From Planctomycetota bacterium (GTDB taxonomy: Bacteria; Planctomycetota; UBA11346), in NCBI GenBank assembly GCA_947470885.1, contig CANIXE010000142.1, forward strand, positions 1-6,116: 6,116 nucleotides of DNA, written 5' to 3'. Of the stretch, positions 1 to 5,673 are shown one piece after another (the stretch's first letter is position 1; each line of letters opens with the position of its first letter). Under the pieces are notes generated by a model, which worked only from the letters and a program-made list of their open reading frames with translations, searched no databases and was not told the origin of the DNA. Both the position numbers and the translations under genes were made by a program.

Positions 1-1217
1 ATTTTCAGCGGGAACGCCGGACGCAGGGGTTCCCGCTCGTTGGCGACCAGCAAGCCTTGCTGAATCAAGATGCGGATCTGTTCCCGGCCATAGCGGTCGG
101 TCAGGCGCAAGATGTCCACCGCGTCGGTCCGGCTGACGGATCCGGCAATGGCCACTTCCGCCAGCAGGCGGCCGGCCCGGGGATGCAGCCGCTCCTGGGC
201 GGTTTCCCGTTCGGCCCAGGTCAGGATCCGGCTTCGCATATCCGCCGGGCGGATCAGGCCGTGCATGAAACGCACTTGATCCAGCATGACCTCCAACACG
301 TAATCGCACCAGCGGTCGAGCCCGGCCTGGGTGCGCGGGCCCCAGCCATCGGTGGCGTGTTCCCGTTCCCGGTCGGCGCCCGCCAGCCAGCCGCGGTAGC
401 GATCCAGGGAGCGGGCGAAACCCCGACCGACGCACCATAGCCCATCCGCGCCCAAGCCGCTGCGTTCCGCCAGGGCGTCCGTCAGCAGCCGGGCAACCCG
501 CCCGTTGCCGTCCCCGAAGGGATGGATCCAGGCAAAACGGTGGTGGCTGGCAGCGATGCTGGCGATGGTGGCGGGATTAGGTTTGGTGCAGTCCCGGTAG
601 GCTTCGGCAATACGGGCCAGGAATTCCGGCAATTGGCCATATTCCGGGGGAATGTGCTCCCCCACTTCCACCGGGCGATCGCGCCACGCGCCAGGGACAA
701 TGGGGATGCGTTGGCTGCCGGATCTGGTGGTGGTCCAGCGGAATTCCTCGGGCAAATGCCCGTAAAAAACCTGGTGCATCCACGCCAGGGATTCGCCGGC
801 CACGGGATCCCACCCGGATTCGGTGCGCAGGCGGTTCCGGATCACGACCTGGGCCTGGATGTGGGCGACCGCTTCGTGGACCAGCATCCGTTGCTGATCG
901 CCGGCATCGGTCCGGGCGGTCCCACCGTGCACGGCCTGCTCCACCTCGCCGGGGTAGGTGCGATGCCCCTCGATGAGGTTGGAGTAATAGCAGTTCATGT
1001 GGGCCAGGAGGGGGGCCAATGCCTGGCGAGTCGTGGGGGGCAATTGTTCCTGCAAGCGGGTGGCGGCGATAAGCAACTCCGAACAACCGTCGATCCAGGC
1101 CCGGTCCATGGTCGGATGGACCGGGTTCAGGGACGCCGTCAGGTAACAGGGTGATGGATCGGAAAAAGCCGGTCCATGATCAGGCGTAGGATCAGCAAGA
1201 GGTATCTTGGATGACAT
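1..1217 (-). CDS. Fic-family protein adenylyltransferase, class II (partial, C-terminus beyond window)
   Basis: A Fic domain enzyme, expected to transfer AMP from ATP to a hydroxyl side chain of a target protein in the cytoplasm. Reading from ATG at 1217-1215 gives 405 codons with no stop before the left edge. The complete core motif HPFGDGNGR is at residues 232-240 (DNA about 498-524) with the following Arg at 243, preceded by ASHHRFAWI. Residues 79-84 read SNLIEG, matching the inhibitory motif [S/T]xxxE[G/N], so Glu83 should block productive ATP binding; its N-terminal position makes this class II (self-inhibited, no separate antitoxin needed). The stretch with WRDRPVEVGEHIPPEYGQLP is typical of the family. 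The last 60 or so residues look like a winged-helix domain (SRTDAVDILRLTDRYGREQI). No clear Shine-Dalgarno precedes the ATG; Met37 is an alternative start. The target is unknown. Catalytic residues look intact, so it is probably active once relieved. Confidence 0.93.
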   Translation of the reverse strand, partial: MSSKIPLADPTPDHGPAFSDPSPCYLTASLNPVHPTMDRAWIDGCSELLIAATRLQEQLPPTTRQALAPLLAHMNCYYSNLIEGHRTYPGEVEQAVHGGTARTDAGDQQRMLVHEAVAHIQAQVVIRNRLRTESGWDPVAGESLAWMHQVFYGHLPEEFRWTTTRSGSQRIPIVPGAWRDRPVEVGEHIPPEYGQLPEFLARIAEAYRDCTKPNPATIASIAASHHRFAWIHPFGDGNGRVARLLTDALAERSGLGADGLWCVGRGFARSLDRYRGWLAGADREREHATDGWGPRTQAGLDRWCDYVLEVMLDQVRFMHGLIRPADMRSRILTWAERETAQERLHPRAGRLLAEVAIAGSVSRTDAVDILRLTDRYGREQIRILIQQGLLVANEREPLRPAFPLK

Positions 1218-1252
1218 GGCTTATGTCAAAGACTAATGCCAAAGTGCATATG

Positions 1253-1291
1253 ATAAAGCCGGTATATAAAGCCGGTTGGATTAGCCGGAGG
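1253..1291. repeat. Three 13-bp tandem repeats containing AGCCGG
   Basis: The units are ATAAAGCCGGTAT (1253-1265), ATAAAGCCGGTTG (1266-1278) and GATTAGCCGGAGG (1279-1291). AGCCGG recurs at exactly 13-bp steps (1257, 1270, 1283). The first two units share their first 11 bases; the third is degenerate. They lie 36-74 bp upstream of the fic start codon and directly downstream of the point where fucosidase homology ends. They may be a protein-binding array controlling fic or a recombination scar; the sequence alone does not decide. Confidence 0.6.
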
Positions 1292-1484
1292 AACAGCCGC
1301 GAAGTTGGTCGCGGTGAACTGGTCGGCCAGGGGCGTGTAGTCCGCTGCCGGCACCCGGATCAGATTCATCAGCCATTCATTCTGGAAGCTCACATCCTTG
1401 GCCCTTCCAGATGCCGGCGGGGATGGCGCTGAGGCTGTAATGGATGAACAGCCCGAAGCGGGCTTCCCGCCACCAGTTCAGGCG
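1292..1484 (-). pseudogene. N-terminal remnant of a GH29 alpha-L-fucosidase, frameshifted and truncated
   Basis: In the frame with codons at 1470-1484 the minus strand reads LNWWREARFGLFIHYSLSAI, then PAGIWKGQG. This matches the first conserved block of GH29 alpha-L-fucosidases (WWREARFGMFIHWG...IPAGEWKG), including the substrate-pocket His of FIH. That frame hits a stop at 1377-1379. A one-base shift at about 1391-1395 restores homology: VSFQNEWLMNLIRVPAADYT, then PLADQFTATNF, equivalent to the family's xxEWIMxxxRIPxxEYxxLAxxFNPxxF. Homology stops near 1298, before the usual WVRLAKxAGMKY block, and the catalytic nucleophile region about 150 residues further on is absent. Only about 60 of the usual 400 or more residues remain. 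The shifted frame ends at a stop at 1226-1228, just upstream of fic. No convincing signal peptide is visible upstream. This is a dead fragment left by deletion or rearrangement. Confidence 0.82.
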
Positions 1485-1733
1485 ACTGGCAGGAGCAGTA
1501 GTTGGGAGGCGCTGGGAGCGTTGGCGGTGAGCGGTCCTGGGAAACCTTGGTGGCGTTTCGCCGTGATGCGGTGATTGGCGGAGAGTCGGGTAACGGCATG
1601 GACCCCGCGCAGTCCATGTCGTCTCTGGTCCATGGTTCCAGGGGGAACGATCCTCAATGCCCCAAGCTTCAGGCACGTGATCAGGACCGGATGGTCAACC
1701 GGTGCCTGGGCAAGTCGGTCCGGGCATCGGATG
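1485..1733. other. Intergenic stretch with no supported gene; small inverted repeat
   Basis: This lies between the fucosidase remnant and the stop codon of the sigma-STN gene. All three minus frames give Pro/Arg/Ser-rich translations with no recognisable family, and no convincing signal peptide joins to the fucosidase scrap. An inverted repeat CATGGACC (1597-1604) / GGTCCATG (1627-1634) with a further GTCCATG at 1612-1618 is present. No T-tract follows it on either strand, so it is not called as a terminator. This is probably decayed upstream sequence of the lost fucosidase locus. Confidence 0.5.
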
Positions 1734-3446
1734 TCAGGAATGGGGGGGATGCACGATCATGAGCAGGGAATTCCCGGACACCTTCACCGTGGCTCCGGCC
1801 TGGTTGGCGATCCAATACAGGACATTGTCCAAATCCATGTCGTTCGCCTTGAGGTTGATGGGTTTCGCCGGTCCTGAAAAATCTGGAATCAAGGTCACTT
1901 CGACGTCGGTTATTTGGTGCAACAACTCCACGACTTCGGTCAGCTTATTGTCCTTGAATTCGAGGGTGATCTTCTGGGTGAGTCTTTCCTTCAATCCGGG
2001 CACCCCCTCAATCCCCGTCCAATCACAGCGCGTAGGATCGAGGCGGGGGACCCCAGTGGTCTCATAGGGGACGGCGGCGAAGGCCTGGTGGTCCCAGATG
2101 ATGGCTGAATCGGACAAGATGGCGATCCAGTACAACGTGTCCGTCAGCGTCATGTTGTTGACGCGCAGGGTGATGTTGGGGACCTGTTGTTTGTTCAGGG
2201 ACACCATCAGGTTGAATTTGGTGATCTTGTGGAGAAACGCCTGGACCTCATCCAGGGGTTGATTCTGGAAATCAAAGGTGATTAGGCTGTTGAGCTGCTG
2301 TTTCAAACTTGCCCCGATTCCGTCCAGGACCAGTCGGGGCCGGGTTTCGCTCAGACGTTCCCGGGCGCATAGGAAGTGGGCGCCGGCAACGGATTGGACA
2401 GCTCCTCCTGTGAGCTTGGCGAGGGAACGTAGGACATCCCCCACGCGGGCGGATTTCATTTTCAAGGAAAATGGTCCTGGATCCTTGCTGATTAGCCGCG
2501 GGTCCACGATCAAATTCAAGTCGGTAATCGCGGCCAAATTTGCAACGATATCCTGCAGCCGAGCACCTTTGTATTCGATGGTGATGAGCGCGTTCAACGC
2601 GGTGTCCTGGGCCGGTTCTGCCACCGGCACCGGCACGGTTGCCACCACGGGGACCGGCACCGGCGCGGGTTCCCCGGTCAGGGCCAGGGTGGCGACAGTG
2701 AGGGGGAGGAGGAATGCGGCGGCGAGGCCAGCGGGGGCGATGGCGGTGAGGGTCATGGCGAGGGTAGCTCCTTGGGAAAGGCTGAGGGCGCTTGCGGAGG
2801 GTGAACCGGCCAGGGCTGTGGTGAGGGAGGTGGTACCGGTGAGGGAGGCCGCGGTGGCGGCTTTGGCCTCGCCGGCGAGAAGGACAACGAGGGCGGTTTC
2901 GCCGACGACGATGCCCCGCCGGGTCAACAAGGTGCGCAGTCCCGCCAGTCCCCGGCTGAGGAGTTGGTAGGCGTTGTCCCGGCTGACGCCCAGGATCCGG
3001 GCCACTTCGTCGGCGGGTTTGTCCCCCAGGTAATGGAGCCCGACGGCCAGACGCTGCCGCTCGGGCAGCCGGGCCAGGCAGTCGTCCAGGTGCTCCAGGG
3101 CCTCGGGGGGCGTGCCGGTGTCCGTCTCGGTCACCTGGACGGCGGCGGCTTCCGCCCGGCGCCGGCGTTGTTGCCGCCGCCGGGCCCGTTGGCAGACATA
3201 CCAGGCGACCCGGAGCAGCCAGGCTTCCAGGGCCGGAGCCCGGGCGGCGGCCCGGGGACGCCGGGCGAGGACCAGGAACACCGCTTGGACGCAGTCATCC
3301 AGGTCGGTGGAGGGGCCCTGGCGGCGGCAGGCGCAGCGCACCAGGCCCTCGTGGCGGGCAACCAGGACGGCGTAGGCCTCCCGGTCGCCGGCGGTGAACT
3401 CCTGGAGCAGATCGTGGTCGGTGCGTGGTTGCATATACAGGTTCAT
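1734..3446 (-). CDS. ECF sigma-70 family factor fused through a membrane segment to three STN-like (secretin/TonB short N-terminal) repeats
   Basis: 570 residues from ATG 3446-3444; Met at 3434-3432 (four residues in) is an equally good start, with GGGGA about 11 bases before it. Upstream codons in the same frame show no homology and are excluded. Residues 11-90 are sigma region 2 (DLLQEFTAGDREAYAVLVARHE, then DDCVQAVFLVLARRP and AWLLRVAWYVCQRARR, with sequence split here). Residues 118-172 are sigma region 4 (LPERQRLAVGLHYL, helix-turn-helix ADEVARILGVSRDNAYQLLS). An Ala/Ser/Thr-rich stretch (180-227) leads to a hydrophobic segment at 228-258, a probable membrane span, then a Pro/Val linker (261-279). 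Three repeats follow at about 286-362, 385-462 and 489-566, each with the pattern xITxxFxxxxLxEVxxxLxxIT...NLxVxxxxxxxxxxxLxxxxxxLxxxLxxIAxxxxAxI, the fold signature of STN/secretin N1-like domains. The predicted topology is sigma domain in the cytoplasm and repeats outside the inner membrane. No separate anti-sigma gene is adjacent. Domain identities are solid; membrane topology and signalling role are inferred. Confidence 0.88.
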   Translation of the reverse strand: MNLYMQPRTDHDLLQEFTAGDREAYAVLVARHEGLVRCACRRQGPSTDLDDCVQAVFLVLARRPRAAARAPALEAWLLRVAWYVCQRARRRQQRRRRAEAAAVQVTETDTGTPPEALEHLDDCLARLPERQRLAVGLHYLGDKPADEVARILGVSRDNAYQLLSRGLAGLRTLLTRRGIVVGETALVVLLAGEAKAATAASLTGTTSLTTALAGSPSASALSLSQGATLAMTLTAIAPAGLAAAFLLPLTVATLALTGEPAPVPVPVVATVPVPVAEPAQDTALNALITIEYKGARLQDIVANLAAITDLNLIVDPRLISKDPGPFSLKMKSARVGDVLRSLAKLTGGAVQSVAGAHFLCARERLSETRPRLVLDGIGASLKQQLNSLITFDFQNQPLDEVQAFLHKITKFNLMVSLNKQQVPNITLRVNNMTLTDTLYWIAILSDSAIIWDHQAFAAVPYETTGVPRLDPTRCDWTGIEGVPGLKERLTQKITLEFKDNKLTEVVELLHQITDVEVTLIPDFSGPAKPINLKANDMDLDNVLYWIANQAGATVKVSGNSLLMIVHPPHS

Positions 3447-3615
3447 CCCCGATGCCGTGGGCCATCTGACAACGAGAATCCGTCGTCTGTTCGTGGTGAC
3501 GCTTCCCCGGTCTGGGAGAGGACAATTCAGGAAGCTGGTCTGGGGGATGTTGTCGGTGATCCAGTCCTTGGACCTGGGGGATTGCCGTTCCCACCGACAC
3601 GGGAGGCTCCGATCC
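3447..3615. promoter_or_regulatory. Divergent upstream region shared by the sigma-STN and RecX-like genes, with a repeated GGTCTGGG box
   Basis: This 169-bp gap must hold the promoters of both divergent genes. Three similar boxes on the plus strand are GGTCTGGGAGAGG (3509-3521), GGTCTGGGGGATG (3537-3549) and GACCTGGGGGATT (3571-3583), spaced 28 and 34 bp apart. They could be operator sites, but spacing is not helically regular and I see no clear -35/-10 pair of either the housekeeping or the ECF (GGAAC...) type. The box assignment is tentative. Confidence 0.4.
3601..3606 (+). promoter_or_regulatory. Shine-Dalgarno site of the RecX-like gene
   Basis: GGGAGG ends 9 bases before the ATG at 3616. 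It decides the start of the RecX-like protein: the frame is open further upstream to 3394, but that extension overlaps the opposing sigma gene and has no family resemblance. Confidence 0.7.
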
Positions 3616-4401
3616 ATGTTCCAACCGACCCCCCGCCAGCGCGCCGGCCTGGCGAGCCTGGAGCGGTTCTGCGGCATCCGCGAGCCTCGCACCGACTTCC
3701 CCGACCGGGAGGCTTTCGCCGCCTACTGGGACTTGGTGGTCGCCCGGGGCGAAACCGCCAAGCGCCAGCGCACCCCCGAGGCTGAAGCCGCCCGGCGGGA
3801 ACGGGTTGCCGCCCACTTCTTGGATGAAGACGCCCTCACGCGCCATGGCCGGGCCTACGTTCAGCGCTACCAGCCTTCGTCCGGTAAGATGCGTCAGCAC
3901 CTGGCGATGAAGTGCGCTGATTCCGCGGTGTGCGACCGGGCGCTGGCCCGTCTGGCGGAGTCCCTGGATGACCGGGCGCGGATCCGCGAACTGGCGGAGA
4001 TCCTCCAGCGTCAGGGTCGGCATGCCCGGGCGATCCGGGACAAGCTGCGCCAGCGACTATTTCCCCTGCCCCTCATCGATGCCTGCCTGGAATCCTTGAC
4101 CGACGCGGGGGAGGGCAGCCTGCTGGATCCGGCGGCCCTGGATCGCCAGGTAGCCAAGTTGTCCAGAAAGGGCCTCTCCAAACGGGCCATGCAGGGGAAG
4201 CTGATGGGTGGCGCGGGGGATCGGGGGGCGGTCCAGGCGGCCCTGGGCCAGACGGATGACACCCAGGCCCTGCGCGCGGCCTACGCCAAGCTGGCCCGCC
4301 GGCCCCGGCCGCCCCGGGAGCTCACCCAGCGGCTGTTGGCCAAGGGTTTCCGCTATCCCGACATCACGGCCTTGCTGAAGGAGATTGCCGGGGGGACCTG
4401 A
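3616..4401 (+). CDS. RecX-family regulatory protein with four three-helix repeats
   Basis: 261 residues. RecX proteins bind RecA filaments and modulate recombinase activity; they consist of tandem three-helix repeats, normally three. Four can be laid out here: about 74-113 (ALTRHGRAYVQRY...KMRQHLAMKCADSAVCDRALARL), 119-161 (RIRELAEILQRQGRHARAI, RDKLRQRLFPLPLIDACLESL), 171-212 (ALDRQVAKLSRKGLSKRAMQ, GKLMGGAGDRGAVQAAL) and 215-256 (ALRAAYAKLARRPRPPRELT, QRLLAKGFRYPDITALLKEI). The last repeat, with RLLAKGF and the following I-x-x-L-L, is the clearest RecX match. Residues 1-73 form an extra charged N-terminal region that I do not recognise. The start is set by GGGAGG at 3601. No recA is in the window; the gene is divergent from the sigma-STN fusion and convergent with the NAD kinase. 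RecX fold assignment is good; orthology to true RecX is less certain, so no symbol is given. Confidence 0.75.
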   Translation: MFQPTPRQRAGLASLERFCGIREPRTDFPDREAFAAYWDLVVARGETAKRQRTPEAEAARRERVAAHFLDEDALTRHGRAYVQRYQPSSGKMRQHLAMKCADSAVCDRALARLAESLDDRARIRELAEILQRQGRHARAIRDKLRQRLFPLPLIDACLESLTDAGEGSLLDPAALDRQVAKLSRKGLSKRAMQGKLMGGAGDRGAVQAALGQTDDTQALRAAYAKLARRPRPPRELTQRLLAKGFRYPDITALLKEIAGGT

Positions 4402-4464
4402 GGTCCGGCGAGGTCTGAACCTTAATAACGCAGTTAAGTTGGCCTTTTGCAGAATTCCTGCTGT
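4402..4464. other. Short AT-richer tract after the RecX-like gene, possible weak terminator
   Basis: It contains CTTAAT (4423-4428)...GTTAAG (4434-4439 region) as a weak stem, and GCAG-AATTC-CTGC (4449-4461) followed by a T-rich run to 4470. The stem is only four pairs, so Rho-independent termination of the RecX-like transcript here is possible but poorly supported. Confidence 0.3.
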
Positions 4465-4719
4465 ATTTTTCAACTTTTTCCCTCGACAGTTGTTTCACCC
4501 TAAATCCGGCGATGGATTCACGCGGAGACGCGGAGGCGCGGAGAAGACAAGAGATTGAACCAGAAATCGACGTTCACCAGGTGGGTAATCCGTCGATAAC
4601 GTTGGTTCAGCGCGAAAGCACGGTGTTCTCCGCGCCTCCGCGCCTCCGCGTGAAAAATCCAATGCGGCATTTAGGATTATTAAGGCTGAAACAACGTTCG
4701 AGGCAAAAAGCTGAATATT
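4465..4719. repeat. Nested near-palindromic intergenic element (MITE-like), about 255 bp
   Basis: Successive inverted pairs close on one centre near 4579. Outer arms 4465-4497 and 4687-4719 match at 27 of 33 positions. CCTAAAT (4499-4505) pairs with ATTTAGG (4669-4675). The core arms 4514-4545 and 4626-4660 are identical apart from one A/G difference and a 3-base insertion. GAACCA (4557-4562) and ATCGACG (4566-4572) pair with CGTCGAT (4591-4597) and TGGTTC (4603-4608). CACC-A-GGTG (4576-4584 region) is the tip. The element occupies most of the gap between two convergent genes and contains no supported gene. It resembles a non-autonomous, transposase-dependent palindromic repeat; an RNA copy would fold into one long hairpin in either direction. 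Confidence 0.85.
4521..4544. repeat. Three tandem CGCGGAGN octamers, left core arm
   Basis: CGCGGAGA, CGCGGAGG and CGCGGAGA lie head to tail (4521-4528, 4529-4536, 4537-4544). The right arm carries the inverted copies at 4627-4650. Octamer runs of this kind (acgcggaggcgcggag) are a recurrent intergenic repeat in several bacterial phyla, and produce spurious peptides such as SRGDAEARR when translated. Confidence 0.85.
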
Positions 4720-4824
4720 GCGCCTCGTCAGGTCAACAGAATTGGGTTGATTCGGTTACCCTGATTGACGCTGTTGAAGTTGGCGTTTCGTCCTTCTCGC
4801 TGGAGCCCAATCGCGGTTTCCAGA
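4720..4824. other. Remaining convergent spacer, nothing recognised
   Basis: Between the palindromic element and the NAD kinase stop codon I see no gene, RNA or clear hairpin with a T-tract. AGGTCAA (4730-4736) is a possible weak partner of TTGGCCT (4439-4445), hinting that the palindromic element once reached further out on both sides. Confidence 0.4.
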
Positions 4825-5670
4825 TTAGGGCAACGTCACCAAGCGCAGGGGCACCGCCGCCGGGGCGAATTCCGCGATGTCCCCGGGTTGCAGGGGCACG
4901 GTGACGTTGGGCCCGTCGAGGTAGAGGGCGATGCCCGGAGCCGCCGGGGTCAGGCGCAGCCAACGGGGTGGGCGCTGGACGCCCTCCAGCAATAGAGACG
5001 GCCCCCGGCCCAGGAATGGTTCCCGGACCCGGTACATCAGGGCGGGGGCGGGGCCGGTGACCGGCGCCGATCCGGCGGAGCAGATCGCCCCGGTGCTGCC
5101 CGCGGCGGTGGACACCCAGACCCCGCTACTGCGTTGAAATTCCCGGCCTTCCGGCACTTCCAGCTGATAGCGGGTCATGGCTGCCGGGTTGGTGTTGCTG
5201 AATAAACAGTCGTTGAGAACCAAGTGGGTGGTACCGCCGGCGGTGACCGCCAGGCGGGGCACGGGTTCCAGGCGGTGGTGGCCGGTGCGCCAAGCCTGGA
5301 CCATCGTCGCCACGGTCCAGGCGGTGGCCCGGGTGAAATGCCCCACGGAGGTCACCGGGTCGGAATTGACGGTGAGCACCGGAGCCGTGGTCGCCAAGGT
5401 GTTAGCGGTGAACACCGTGCCGTCGCCGCCCACGGTGACGATCAGTTCCGCATCTCCGGCATCAGTGGGGCGCAAGTCCTCGACCCGCACTTCCCGTACG
5501 TCCAGGCCCGCCAGGGCCGCGCGTACGGCGTCCAGGCACGCGGCATGGGCGGCGGCAGGAGCCGCCAGGCGTTCCGCCCCCAGCACGCCATTGGCGGTCA
5601 GGCGATCCCGTTCGCTGGGGGTCAGTCGGCCCGCCAGGGGCGTCTTGCGGACGAGGAGGACGCCGGGCAT
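4825..5670 (-). CDS. nadK: NAD kinase (NAD+/NADH kinase family)
   Basis: 281 residues, a usual length. It phosphorylates NAD to NADP using ATP (or polyphosphate in some relatives) in the cytoplasm. Residues 77-86 read IVTVGGDGTV, containing the diagnostic GGDGT (81-85) whose Asp is the catalytic base. VNSDPVTSVGHF (101-112) follows, then LNDCLFSNTNPAAMTRY (152-168), which stands where most family members have NE; here the second residue is Asp. SSGVWVSTAAGSTGA (181-195) is the glycine-rich block equivalent to GxxxxTPTGSTAY. DG at 252-253 and LQPGD at 260-264 belong to the C-terminal beta domain. The first helix region is divergent. The block spellings look closer to the NADK2-like branch than to E. 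coli NadK. The gene starts 3 bp after the dxr stop and has no strong Shine-Dalgarno, so translational coupling to dxr is likely. Confidence 0.9.
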   Translation of the reverse strand: MPGVLLVRKTPLAGRLTPSERDRLTANGVLGAERLAAPAAAHAACLDAVRAALAGLDVREVRVEDLRPTDAGDAELIVTVGGDGTVFTANTLATTAPVLTVNSDPVTSVGHFTRATAWTVATMVQAWRTGHHRLEPVPRLAVTAGGTTHLVLNDCLFSNTNPAAMTRYQLEVPEGREFQRSSGVWVSTAAGSTGAICSAGSAPVTGPAPALMYRVREPFLGRGPSLLLEGVQRPPRWLRLTPAAPGIALYLDGPNVTVPLQPGDIAEFAPAAVPLRLVTLP

Positions 5671-5673
5671 GGC

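Noticed and set aside
522..1154. Long plus-strand frame opposite the Fic gene
   Set aside because: It is antisense to a gene with a full Fic motif; its Gly/Ala/Pro-rich translation has no recognisable family. GC-rich DNA gives such frames by chance.
1211..1432. Small plus-strand frame of 73 residues across the 13-bp repeats
   Set aside because: No ribosome site or motif, and it lies antisense to the fucosidase remnant.
1101..1634. Recurring GGTCCATG motif (1103, 1171, 1627, inverted at 1597)
   Set aside because: Two copies are inside the Fic coding sequence, spacing is irregular, and the motif is short enough to recur by chance in this composition.
2278..2970. Plus-strand frame opposite the STN repeats and membrane segment
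   Set aside because: Antisense to conserved repeats; composition is Arg/Ala/Thr-rich and low complexity, mirroring the opposite strand.
2964..3785. Long plus-strand frame opposite the sigma domain and running into the RecX-like gene
   Set aside because: Gly/Pro/Arg-rich translation without family resemblance; it overlaps two well-supported genes.
3295..4023. Minus-strand frame opposite the RecX-like gene
   Set aside because: No motif, and it overlaps the repeat-bearing RecX-like frame that has a good Shine-Dalgarno.
4449..4470. Rho-independent terminator after the RecX-like gene
   Set aside because: The stem has only four pairs and the T-run is interrupted; it is noted as a possibility within a feature but not called.
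4465..4719. CRISPR array
   Set aside because: The repeats are inverted and nested, not regularly spaced direct repeats, and no cas gene is near.
4512..4904. Plus-strand frame of 130 residues beginning MDSRGDAEARRRQEIEPEID
   Set aside because: Its start is the octamer repeat read as protein, it crosses the palindrome and runs into the end of the NAD kinase gene. The beginning resembles artefactual N-termini seen where such repeats are translated.
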